DNA from: Chloroflexota bacterium
Lineage (GTDB): Bacteria > Chloroflexota > Anaerolineae > Anaerolineales > Villigracilaceae
Assembly: GCA_016191845.1 (NCBI GenBank)
Contig: JACPVF010000013.1
Coordinates: 310,001-374,000, forward strand
Direction of reading: 5' to 3'
Length of the DNA: 64,000 nucleotides
How positions within the stretch are numbered: position 1 is the stretch's first letter; each line of letters opens with the position of its first letter. Made by a program: the position numbers and the translations under genes. Under the pieces are notes generated by a model. That model had not been told where the DNA came from and made no database searches. It worked only from the letters and a program-made list of their open reading frames with translations. Below are positions 29,092 to 38,279 of the stretch, piece after piece.

Positions 29092-31377
29092 TCACCGCTG
29101 CACCTCGTTGTCATCGCCCGCAATGATCGTCCCGCTGACGCTGCCGCCGATGTAGATATTGGTCGTGTTCCCAGCGGACTGGCGCCGCTCCGCCTCGCTG
29201 ACCACGCCACTCAACAGTTTGCGCACGTCCACCTTGACCAGACGGTTCCCGTCCTTGACGGGCAACTCGTAAAACCCGTCCCGCTCCAATTGGAGAAGGT
29301 AGTCATATTCGAGCGGGCCAGCGTTGGGCGCTTCAGGGATAGGGACACGCTTTTCAGGGTTGAGTCCCTTGATCGAATTATGAATTTCATCAAGCTGATA
29401 GCGTATCGCGGACAGGGCATCTCGCCGCGTGTGTTCAACTCCGTCAATGGCGATGGTGATCTTGCGGTCTTCGATATCCGCCTTGACCAGCGCTTTGTTG
29501 TCACCGATCTTCAGGACCACACCCGTGCGCCAGACGAAGCCATCACAGATATGCTGGTTCATGCGGACGATGAAGCGGGTGACGACACTGGAAGGCAGGA
29601 CGGGATAGACATATTCAAAGGCAGGGATGCCGTTGAAGCTCAAGTCGGGTTGGTCCTTGGGAAGCAGGTCAGGGACGAGGAAGGTTTTGTCCGACTCTAT
29701 GTCGTAGCACAGTTCGAACTTTTTCATCATGTCCACGATGAAGAGACGTTTGCCACGCGGATATTCGGGCAGGTTGAGGATCTCATCGAGCATGGAAACG
29801 GTGAGAACGCCTTTGTGTTGGAACAAGGCATGGGAGTTGAGAATTTTATAGACGCCATTCGTGACCCACTGCGGATTGAGAATGCCAAGCGCTTCGAGGC
29901 GGGGATCATCCTGAAAGTGCAGGACAACGCCGAGGTCGTGGAGAAAGCCGATCAGCGTACGTTGACTGGTCTCATCGCTGACTTCGTTTTCGGCGCATAG
30001 GTCGAGGTATTTATCGTGGGTAATGAAATTGGATTGTTTGCCCAGTTCTTCCAGTTTGGTTTTAACCGTGAACCAGGATTCGGGCAGCAGGTCGCGAACA
30101 TACGCTAATAGATTGACACGTTTGATAATTGCTGATTTGAAGTCATCGATACCGATACTTAACGCGGCTGATGTACCAACGATGTCTTCAACAATGGGAT
30201 ATTTTTTGAAAATACTATTCCTATCAATATCTAGAGGGTGTTGATCAATCTTGTTTCCCACAATTATTACAGGAGAATTCCCCCCAAATGCCTGAATAAT
30301 TTTTAGCCAGTAGTCTAAACGGTTTTCTTCTTGGGATAATCTTGTATCTAAGACCAAAACATATACACTTCGCCTTGATAAAAAGAATTGATGAGTAGCG
30401 TGCATAATTTCTTGCCCGCCAAAATCCCAGATATTAAGTCTAATACTAGCGTTTCCCGATATGTCTTTGGTTCTAACAAATTCAAAATCAGTTCTTGGAA
30501 TTGACCATTGGGAAATATTTATACCATCCGTTTTGTCCTCCCGAGAATCAAAGGTGCTGCTTGTAATTCTCTTTATTAGGGACGTTTTCCCTACACTTCC
30601 TTGCCCTACAAAAAGGATCTTGGCTTCGTGTATGGGATATCTTTTTTGTCCCTTATAACCGAAGTAATTTTGCAAAATGAAGTTTGGATCAGTAACATTC
30701 TCAAGAATTTCGAATGGTACTGGTATAAAATTGTTTCTTAAATCCAGAAATTTTAATTTTGATAAGAATTTTACTTCTTCAGGTATGTAATCTAGTTTAT
30801 TGAAACTAATATCAAGTGTATCTAGTAATCGAAGTTCCTTCATTTCTGGTGGTAAATATTGAATCTGATTGCGAGATAGTCCTAACTTTTTGAGATTCGT
30901 CAATTCTCCAATTGTCGACGGTATGACCGCGATCTGGTGTCCTTCAAACAACAAAGATTCCAGATACTTATTCTGTAAATTCTCTGGAAAAAAACTAAAG
31001 ATGTTGTAACTTAGATTGAGTTCTCGAAGGTTGAATATCAGATTAATATGTTCAGACACAGAATTAAGTTGATTTCCATAAAGATCAAGTTTTTCTAAAT
31101 TCGAGAGCATGCTTATTTCATCGGGAATAATTGCTATATCATTTTCTCTAAGATTAAGTTCTTGGAGGCTTGTTAAAAACCAAAATGATTCATTGAATAC
31201 CGTAAGATGATTTTTACTTATGTTTAAGGATATTAAGTTGCTTAAGCTTTTGATTTCATCAGGCAATGCCTTTATGCCTAAACCTGAGAGATCCAGGGTT
31301 GTCCTGCCATCTTTCATGGCTTCTTCAATTCTTCCAATTGCAACTTCTTCTGGAGTCTTTACAGCGCTATCATCCAT
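29092..31377 (-). CDS. Roco protein: leucine-rich repeats + Roc GTPase + COR domain
   Basis: LRRs (LSNLISLNISKNHL, LSNLEKLDLYGNQL, LTNLKKLGLSRNQIQYLP); P-loop KILFVGQGSVGKTSLIKR; G3 NIWDFGGQEIMHATHQFFLSRRSVYVLVLD; G4 VGNKIDQ; COR-like C-terminal half. Confidence 0.93.
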   Translation of the reverse strand: MDDSAVKTPEEVAIGRIEEAMKDGRTTLDLSGLGIKALPDEIKSLSNLISLNISKNHLTVFNESFWFLTSLQELNLRENDIAIIPDEISMLSNLEKLDLYGNQLNSVSEHINLIFNLRELNLSYNIFSFFPENLQNKYLESLLFEGHQIAVIPSTIGELTNLKKLGLSRNQIQYLPPEMKELRLLDTLDISFNKLDYIPEEVKFLSKLKFLDLRNNFIPVPFEILENVTDPNFILQNYFGYKGQKRYPIHEAKILFVGQGSVGKTSLIKRITSSTFDSREDKTDGINISQWSIPRTDFEFVRTKDISGNASIRLNIWDFGGQEIMHATHQFFLSRRSVYVLVLDTRLSQEENRLDYWLKIIQAFGGNSPVIIVGNKIDQHPLDIDRNSIFKKYPIVEDIVGTSAALSIGIDDFKSAIIKRVNLLAYVRDLLPESWFTVKTKLEELGKQSNFITHDKYLDLCAENEVSDETSQRTLIGFLHDLGVVLHFQDDPRLEALGILNPQWVTNGVYKILNSHALFQHKGVLTVSMLDEILNLPEYPRGKRLFIVDMMKKFELCYDIESDKTFLVPDLLPKDQPDLSFNGIPAFEYVYPVLPSSVVTRFIVRMNQHICDGFVWRTGVVLKIGDNKALVKADIEDRKITIAIDGVEHTRRDALSAIRYQLDEIHNSIKGLNPEKRVPIPEAPNAGPLEYDYLLQLERDGFYELPVKDGNRLVKVDVRKLLSGVVSEAERRQSAGNTTNIYIGGSVSGTIIAGDDNEVQR

Positions 31378-31378
31378 T

Positions 31379-34300
31379 TTAATAATACTCCCTCACATAC
31401 CCATACGCCTTTTCGAACAACTCCTCATCTTTGTGGAGTTTGTATTTAGCTAGCGTTCTGCGCAGGGCTTTTCTCACTTCGCGCTTGCCGCCTTCGGTGG
31501 CTTGCCAGCCTTCAAAGCGGATCTTTCTCACGATGTCGTCGATGTCGTCTACGATGCGTTCGACGACGATGGGGGTATCTGCCGAGCGGGTTTGCTGGAA
31601 GAGGTCGGTGAGGGCGGCTTTGCCGCGGTCTTCATCTTCTGCGGCGGGAACTTCTTTTTCGGCGTTGACCAGGTCGCGGGCGAGGTCGAGCAGGGCTTTG
31701 AGGAAGGCGATGGAGTGCAGTTGTCCCGCTTCATGTTGTTCCTTGAGTTTTTCAAGGCGCTCGGAGAGGCGGTGAAAGCGCGGATTGCCGTTCAGGATGT
31801 GGGCACGCAGGCGGGAGGCGAGTTTGAGTTCCAGTTCGCGGGCTTTTTGGGAGGGGTCTTTGGTGTTAAGAATAGCTTCGATCAGCTGAGGGTCGAGGAT
31901 GATCTCGTCGAGGTCGTCGCGGACGGTTTCGACGTGGACGTTCTGGTGAATGAGTTCGATGGTCTTGGCGCCGAGCGAGTGCCAGAGCAGAGCGCCCTGT
32001 CCGCTGGAGGGTTGCAGGGAGATGTAGATCTGCGAGAGCCAACGATAGTCCGTTTCGTATTGAGCGAGGATCGGGTCAGGGGAGACGGCTTCCCAGATAT
32101 TGGAGAGGAAACCGTAGTCTTCGGCGAAGGCGTCTTTCAGTTCGTTGGTGGGCACGCAGTCATGCGCGGCGAGCAGACCTTCGAAGCCTGAAAGCGAGCG
32201 ATCCACGCCTGGGAAGTAGGCAAGGCATTTCTGCATGGCTTCGGGCAGTTTGGTCTTGAGGTTGGCGATATCCGAGATGACGCGGCGGAAACCTTCTTCG
32301 TCGAATTCGAGCGACTTGGCAACGTCATCGAAGACGCCGAGGTAGTCCACGATCAAGCCGTGCGATTTTTTGTCGCCGTAAGTGCGGTTGGTGCGCGTGA
32401 TGGCTTGCAGCAGCGTGTGGTCGCGCATGGGCTTGTCGAGGTACATGGCTTGCAGGATGGGCGCGTCGAAGCCTGTCAGCAGTTTGGCGGTGACGATGAG
32501 AATTTGCAGCGGGTCGTTTGGGTCGCGGAACCTATCGAGCAGTTTTTCTTCGGCGTCGCGGTCGCGCTTGTAGAGTTTGTAGCGTTCGTCTTCGCGTTCT
32601 TTGCCAGAGACCGAGATGACGATGTCGCTGGCTTCGGGCGGCAGGTGCCTGTCGAGTTGTTCCTTGTAGAGCAGGCAGGAGTCTTGATCGAAGGTGACGA
32701 GCATGGCTTTGAAGCCGTTGGGGCGCACGATGTCTTGATAGTGGCGTGCCACGTCGGCGCAAATGGCTTGGATGCGCTCGGGCACTTTGACGAGCACTTT
32801 CATTTTGGCGGCGGCTTTGCCGAGCTGGTCACGGTCGAGGTCGGTGAGTTCGCCTGTCAGTTCGGTGTAGGCTTCGTCGATGGCGGCTTTGTCGATGTGC
32901 AGCTGCACGAGGCGCGGCTCGAAGTGCAGGGGCAGGGTGGCGCCGTCGCGGATGGATTCTTCGAAGCCGTAGCGGCTCATGTAGCCGTGTTCATCTTCCT
33001 GCGCGCCGAAGGTGGCGAAGGTGTTGTGGTCGCGTTTGTTGATGGGTGTGCCTGTCAGCCCGAAGAAAAAGGCGTGCGGCAGGGCGGTGCGCATTTTCAG
33101 TCCGAGATCGCCTTCCTGCGTGCGGTGGGCTTCATCCACCATCACGATGATGTTTTTGTCGTCGGACAACACGCCATCCGATTCGCCGAATTTGAAGATG
33201 GTGGTGATGATGATCTTGCGCGTGCCCTGTTTGAGCAGGGTTTCGAGTTCGGCGCGGCTTTCGGCTTTGATGAGGTTGGGGATGTCGGAGGCGTGGAAGG
33301 TGGCGCTGATCTGGGCGTCGAGGTCGAGGCGGTCTACGACGATGAGGACGGTGGGGTTGCGCAGGCTGGGTTGCAGGCGCAGTTTTTGGGCGGCGAAGAC
33401 CATCAGCAGTGATTTGCCCGAGCCTTGAAAATGCCAGATGAGTCCTTTTTTGCTCACACCGCCGAGCACGCGCTGGACGATCTTGTTGGCGCCTTCGTAC
33501 TGCTGGTAGCGGCAGATGACTTTGAGGCGGCGCTTTTTTTTGTCGGTGGCGAAGAGGGTGAAGTGGGAGAGAATGTCGAGCAGGATGTTGGGGCGGAGCA
33601 GATTCGGGATGGATTCTGCCAATTGAGACAGACCCGTTTTCGGCTTGGAGTGAAGCGGTTCTTCATCCGCCGAAACTTGATTCTGTTTGCTGGCAGTTAA
33701 TCTCGCCTTGAGCGAGTCCACGATCCACGGACTCCAGAGTTCGATGGGCGTATGGATGGCTCCGTAGCGCAGGTCTTTGCCTTCGGTGGCGACGTTGAGG
33801 ATGTTGCAGGCGAAGAGTTCGGGGACGAATTTTTCGTAGTCGTCGTGGATCTGTTTGGCGCCATCGACCCAACTGACGGCGTTGCGGACGGGGGTTTTGG
33901 CTTCGAGCAGGGCAAGCGGCAAGCCGTTGACGTAGAGGACGAGGTCGGCGCGGCGTTCGGCGCTGCCTGCGCGGAAGGTGACCTGGGTGGAGGCGATGTA
34001 TTGGTTATTGTCAGAGTCTTGCCCTGAGGGAATCGAAGGGTCTCCAAAGTCGAGCAGGCGGACGGTGACGTGCTGGTTGTTTTCGCCGAAGGGCATGGAG
34101 CGGTCGCCGCGCAGCCAGGCGGTGAATTCTTCGTTGGCGCGGATGAGTCCATCGCTGCGGACGGAGAGGACGATGGCGCGCAGTTTGTAGAGCACTTCGT
34201 CGGCGCGTTCGGGTTGGGCGGCGATCTCGGGGTTGAGGCGAATGAGGGCTTGGCGCAGGTAGGGTTCGATGAACACGTCGTTGACGCGGCGGGGCAGGTC

Positions 34301-34462
34301 GAGCGCGTTGACGAAATGCCAGCCCGCGGCTTTGTGGTTGCGCCCAAGCGGGATGTAGGGCGCGGCGTCTTGATGGGTCTCTCTACCTGTGGCGGGCGGG
34401 GGTGTTACGCCCGTGAGCAGGTGGACGAGGTAGTTTTCGACGGTGTTCTGTTCGTTGAACAT
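31379..34462 (-). CDS. hsdR: type I restriction enzyme R subunit
   Basis: GLIWHFQGSGKSLLMVFAAQKL, IIVMVDEAHRTQEG, GLTGTPINKRDHNTFATFG, LLTGFDAPILQAMYLDKPM. Confidence 0.95.
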   Translation of the reverse strand: MFNEQNTVENYLVHLLTGVTPPPATGRETHQDAAPYIPLGRNHKAAGWHFVNALDLPRRVNDVFIEPYLRQALIRLNPEIAAQPERADEVLYKLRAIVLSVRSDGLIRANEEFTAWLRGDRSMPFGENNQHVTVRLLDFGDPSIPSGQDSDNNQYIASTQVTFRAGSAERRADLVLYVNGLPLALLEAKTPVRNAVSWVDGAKQIHDDYEKFVPELFACNILNVATEGKDLRYGAIHTPIELWSPWIVDSLKARLTASKQNQVSADEEPLHSKPKTGLSQLAESIPNLLRPNILLDILSHFTLFATDKKKRRLKVICRYQQYEGANKIVQRVLGGVSKKGLIWHFQGSGKSLLMVFAAQKLRLQPSLRNPTVLIVVDRLDLDAQISATFHASDIPNLIKAESRAELETLLKQGTRKIIITTIFKFGESDGVLSDDKNIIVMVDEAHRTQEGDLGLKMRTALPHAFFFGLTGTPINKRDHNTFATFGAQEDEHGYMSRYGFEESIRDGATLPLHFEPRLVQLHIDKAAIDEAYTELTGELTDLDRDQLGKAAAKMKVLVKVPERIQAICADVARHYQDIVRPNGFKAMLVTFDQDSCLLYKEQLDRHLPPEASDIVISVSGKEREDERYKLYKRDRDAEEKLLDRFRDPNDPLQILIVTAKLLTGFDAPILQAMYLDKPMRDHTLLQAITRTNRTYGDKKSHGLIVDYLGVFDDVAKSLEFDEEGFRRVISDIANLKTKLPEAMQKCLAYFPGVDRSLSGFEGLLAAHDCVPTNELKDAFAEDYGFLSNIWEAVSPDPILAQYETDYRWLSQIYISLQPSSGQGALLWHSLGAKTIELIHQNVHVETVRDDLDEIILDPQLIEAILNTKDPSQKARELELKLASRLRAHILNGNPRFHRLSERLEKLKEQHEAGQLHSIAFLKALLDLARDLVNAEKEVPAAEDEDRGKAALTDLFQQTRSADTPIVVERIVDDIDDIVRKIRFEGWQATEGGKREVRKALRRTLAKYKLHKDEELFEKAYGYVREYY

Positions 34463-34472
34463 AGGCGTTCCC

Positions 34473-35636
34473 TTATGCCAATAATTTTTGAAGCAAGGCT
34501 TTTTTCAATTCTGTACTTGCAGAAATCCGTTCTTGAATTTGCGATTTTGTTTCATCAACTTGTTCTAACTTCTTTATTATTTCCAATTGTTCTGATTCTT
34601 CAGGGATGGAAATTTCCATTCTTGAAAGCATTTTTTCATTTATGCCTGGCATGGTTGTGCCATGTGATTGAGCACTTAACAATCTTTTTGAATTTGGGGA
34701 TGTCAAGAAATAGAAAAGATATTTCGGCAAAATGCTTTTCCCAATGACACGAACGCAAATACAATCCGAGCCAAACAGATAACCTTCACTTTCCTTCGTT
34801 GCAAAAATCCCTCTCCCAATATCACCTTTTCTTCCAAAAATTAAATCGTTTTCAAATATTTTGTAAATTTCAAGTCTCTTTGCTTCTTGTTCGCTAACAA
34901 ATGGTCCATCTTCAACATAAAATTTTCCATCACTCATGTTGACAGGATTTACAACAGGAATACCTTTTTTGACATAACTTGACGCTTTCAGCACAGTACC
35001 GAATGGTCCAGTTTTGAAAGACAACTTGCCTTCTTCAACAAGACTCCCCAATTTAATTTTGTGATTATTGGCAGAGAGTATTGATAACTTCAGGGACGTT
35101 TCAAGTTTTACTGCTTCATCAAATAATTGTCTGAAACTATCGATTTCGTCATCCGCCGCCCAGAGCAGGTCGGCGATGCGGCGCTGTTCGTCCACGGGTG
35201 GGAGGGAAAATTCGTACCACGCAATATCCGAGAAATTGATGTACGGATTGACCGAGCCTTTCGACTGCTTGATCGAATGCTCGTGGAATGTCTCGGTGGA
35301 CATGACGAAAGGCAAGAAGTCAGGCAAGAGAACTTCGGGGTCTCTGGGTTCGATCACATAGGTTGTGTTGGCGGTGATGCCTTCAAAGTCCGCGACGGCG
35401 ACTTTCCGCAAATAAGTACGACGCGAACCGTAAAGCACATGTCCAGGCTGGAAACGCATGTGGAACGCAGGTCCCAGATAGCCATCGCCCACTTCACCCC
35501 AGCGGCGAATGTGCAGATTGTCCGTATCCATGTGCTCGCCAGCCACATAACGCTCCAAACCCGCAGTCTGCGGGTCAACTTTGTCTTTTACCTGGCGAAC
35601 TACGTCACCGAATTTGACGGTTTTCCACGTCATCAT
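34473..35636 (-). CDS. hsdS: type I restriction-modification specificity subunit S
   Basis: Two TRD-like halves with PPVDEQRRIADLL central conserved region and SIPEESEQLEIIKKLEQVDETKSQIQER C-terminal one. Confidence 0.92.
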   Translation of the reverse strand: MMTWKTVKFGDVVRQVKDKVDPQTAGLERYVAGEHMDTDNLHIRRWGEVGDGYLGPAFHMRFQPGHVLYGSRRTYLRKVAVADFEGITANTTYVIEPRDPEVLLPDFLPFVMSTETFHEHSIKQSKGSVNPYINFSDIAWYEFSLPPVDEQRRIADLLWAADDEIDSFRQLFDEAVKLETSLKLSILSANNHKIKLGSLVEEGKLSFKTGPFGTVLKASSYVKKGIPVVNPVNMSDGKFYVEDGPFVSEQEAKRLEIYKIFENDLIFGRKGDIGRGIFATKESEGYLFGSDCICVRVIGKSILPKYLFYFLTSPNSKRLLSAQSHGTTMPGINEKMLSRMEISIPEESEQLEIIKKLEQVDETKSQIQERISASTELKKALLQKLLA

Positions 35637-35642
35637 AAGCGA

Positions 35643-36665
35643 CTAAATGATCCCTTCTTGTTGCGCGTGGTAAATATATGAATAGGTATCTTTGTTCAAA
35701 GCTTTTCTGCGTTCATTTGCCTTATCTATTAAATACTTACCGACTTTTACGATACCACTTCCTGCAATACCAATTGCTGCCACCGATGGATTTACGGTCG
35801 CTCCAGCAGCCATCGACACCACATCTGGCAGACTCATAGAAAACAAAGCTTCAAGCGATCCGAAGACTGTTGGTAATTTTTCTTCTTCGGCTAAACGGAC
35901 TAAGGTATTCACTCCAAGCTCCATGCTCTCTGAGAAGCTTGCCAGCTTGTCCTGAATCTCAGCCTGCGTCTCAGCAGCTCTTAATTGATTTTGAAGTTCA
36001 AGCAGAATTTTCCGAAACTCTAGGAGTTCATTTTGTCTCTTTTTTTTGAAATCAAGGACTTGGTTTAGAGGCACATCTGCATGTGGAATAGGGAGGATTC
36101 TTTGAAGAGACAGCGACAACACAGATATACTATTTTCTTTTGTGCCGCTAAGAAACGCCAAATCCTGGTATGCACGATAATCAGTTCCTGGTACAGTAGC
36201 CATGTGCCCATCTTGATCGGCAATGTACTTTGCTAGCAATGACATATAGAGTAGCCCATCAACTTTATTAAAAAGAAACACATCATCACCTTCTTCAGCT
36301 ACTTGATTTTCTCGTATGTACGCTCTCAATTCAGGATACATCTTTTCCGAATGAATCCTAAACTTAGCAGGTGAGTGCTTTTGCTGTTGGTATAAGGCTT
36401 GGTATTCTTGTGAGTTCCTTATCCGAATGAATTCATCTAATAGTTGTTGTGCATGCTTTACATAACTTTCAGGGTGAAAGAGCCGAAGCATGCCATGATT
36501 TTGCAATTCCTGAAATTCTGGAACACCTTTTGCCCTCCACTCTAGTTCTCGTGGAGCAATGGTGCCAATGAGATCCCAATACAATACCGACTGTTTCAGC
36601 CAACTTGTATTGCCAATCTCGATCGTTGGGTAATAAAGGATTGCACGGCTAATTTGAGCGTTCAT
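35643..36665 (-). CDS. DUF6236-like protein of unknown function
   Basis: ISRAILYYPTIEIGNTSWLKQSVLYWDLIGTIAPRE resembles DUF6236 N-termini as I recall them; good RBS TGGAG before ATG 36665. Confidence 0.55.
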   Translation of the reverse strand: MNAQISRAILYYPTIEIGNTSWLKQSVLYWDLIGTIAPRELEWRAKGVPEFQELQNHGMLRLFHPESYVKHAQQLLDEFIRIRNSQEYQALYQQQKHSPAKFRIHSEKMYPELRAYIRENQVAEEGDDVFLFNKVDGLLYMSLLAKYIADQDGHMATVPGTDYRAYQDLAFLSGTKENSISVLSLSLQRILPIPHADVPLNQVLDFKKKRQNELLEFRKILLELQNQLRAAETQAEIQDKLASFSESMELGVNTLVRLAEEEKLPTVFGSLEALFSMSLPDVVSMAAGATVNPSVAAIGIAGSGIVKVGKYLIDKANERRKALNKDTYSYIYHAQQEGII

Positions 36666-36803
36666 TATCACTCCAGATGTGGTCAATGCCCGCGGAGAGC
36701 GCGTCGGCTGTCCGTGTGGAGGAGAGGGTTCGGAGAGATGAGAGTTTGACGAGGGAGTGTTGGGTCATGGGCAATAATGAAATTCTCTGTTGAGCGAAAT
36801 CTC

Positions 36804-37895
36804 TTAATCGTCTGCCCATGCAAGAGGGCGCTTCAAATGGTTAAGATGTGTTCTTGGTAGATATCCATCATGTTGTAAACGTCCGACAACTATTCCTGGA
36901 GCAATGTCCAGTTGTCTTGCGAATTGAATCACATCTGCCTCGCTGAAATGATTTCCGCTGGGGGTAAATTTTCGATATTCAGGAGGCGGAATAAGAACAT
37001 CTGCACTAAATCTATTCGCTTCTTCTTCTTTTTCATCTTCTATGCCCGCACCTTCTAGAAATACATCTTTTTTTCCGTGTTTCAAAATATGTCCTGCCTC
37101 ATGGAAAAAAGTAAACCACAGTTGATCGTCCCGTTTATACAACAGGCTAAGTTGTATCAATGCTTTGCTTGAAGTAAGCCAACGCGTTGCACCACTCGTT
37201 CTTAATCTTGGCAATTCATGGATGAAAACAACAGCCACGCCTGCTCTGGCACACAATTGAGTTATTGCTGGAACAAATTCTTCAGGATTACGAGTGGTTA
37301 ATGAACGGATTTCTGTTAGGGCTTCACGAAATTTATTTGAATCGTATGGATCGCAGTAAATATCTTGTGCTTCAATTTCGCCTTGACGTAACCAAACTGA
37401 AGCGATATACGGATCAGCAGCATATGCAGGAGACCTGCGGTAATTGACGGCAGTTCCTTCCCAAACCGTTGTCCATTGATCTGGTGACGCAATGCCGAAG
37501 AAGCGCAATACTTCAATCATTTGTGCAATTGCGTCATCAAACTTATTTATCCAGCCCAATTTGACCATCTCACGGACAGGAAAGTTTTCCATCCAAGAGA
37601 TATGACGTTCAAATTCTTCTCGTTCAGCTTCACGCGCCTTCCATTCTTGATAATTTCGTTCGCGATTTATCCAAAAACGAGCTGGAACACCTAAAACCTT
37701 CTCGAATTGCAAAGCAGTTTCGGTAGTAATGGCTGTCTTGCCATTGATAATCTCGCTAATTGTTTTAATCGGACGTCCAGTTCTTTCGGCAAGTTCGGAC
37801 TGTGACATTCCACGTTCTTCAAGCATTTCGAGCAATGTTTCCCCAGGAGGAGAAACAACATCTGGCATATATTCGGTATGAATTGAGTTACTCAT
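36804..37895 (-). CDS. higA: HigA-family XRE antitoxin fused to ImmA/IrrE-type metallopeptidase domain
   Basis: PGETLLEMLEERGMSQSELAERTGRPIKTISEIINGKTAIT HTH; LWFTFFHEAGHILKHG (HExxH). Confidence 0.9.
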   Translation of the reverse strand: MSNSIHTEYMPDVVSPPGETLLEMLEERGMSQSELAERTGRPIKTISEIINGKTAITTETALQFEKVLGVPARFWINRERNYQEWKAREAEREEFERHISWMENFPVREMVKLGWINKFDDAIAQMIEVLRFFGIASPDQWTTVWEGTAVNYRRSPAYAADPYIASVWLRQGEIEAQDIYCDPYDSNKFREALTEIRSLTTRNPEEFVPAITQLCARAGVAVVFIHELPRLRTSGATRWLTSSKALIQLSLLYKRDDQLWFTFFHEAGHILKHGKKDVFLEGAGIEDEKEEEANRFSADVLIPPPEYRKFTPSGNHFSEADVIQFARQLDIAPGIVVGRLQHDGYLPRTHLNHLKRPLAWADD

Positions 37896-38223
37896 GGGTA
37901 TCCTCTATCCCAAGAATTTTTATAACACGCACATTCAGCCAATCAATTCCTCCATCACCTTTACTGGCTGGGGGATCATCTGCTGGCACAAAAATCAACC
38001 GCCAGGGATGGTCTAAATCAAGGGACAATTGACCATGATGATCTCCTTTCAACTCGTGACATCGCCCTGGAAGATTTTTCATCATTTCAAGGTTCGTCGC
38101 GGCGCCAAGATCATCTAAACGCTGGCGAATCTTCTTTGCTCGAAGATCACCTTGACGTTTTTTCAGAAGTTTCTGATTGTTACATTCATTTTGGAATTTT
38201 GGGTCTTGGAAAAGAATGATCAA
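37888..38223 (-). CDS. higB: HigB/RelE-type toxin (killer-suppression protein family)
   Basis: 111 aa; LRAKKIRQRLDDLGAATNLEMMKNLPGRCHELKGDHHGQLSLDLDHPWRLIFVPA; overlaps higA start by 8 bp. Confidence 0.88.
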   Translation of the reverse strand: MIILFQDPKFQNECNNQKLLKKRQGDLRAKKIRQRLDDLGAATNLEMMKNLPGRCHELKGDHHGQLSLDLDHPWRLIFVPADDPPASKGDGGIDWLNVRVIKILGIEDTHE

Positions 38224-38272
38224 TGTTTCCCTCGCTGGCTTCCTAATTCTATTAACGGGAGGGGTTAACAGA

Positions 38273-38278
38273 ATTATA
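38273..38278 (-). promoter_or_regulatory. candidate -10 element (TATAAT) for higBA
   Basis: Minus strand reads GCTATAATTCTG, 50 bp upstream of the higB start. Confidence 0.5.
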
Positions 38279-38279
38279 G

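Noticed and set aside
32360-33412. 350-aa plus-strand ORF opposite hsdR
   Set aside because: hsdR motifs are unambiguous; the plus ORF is F/V/G/D-rich shadow sequence.
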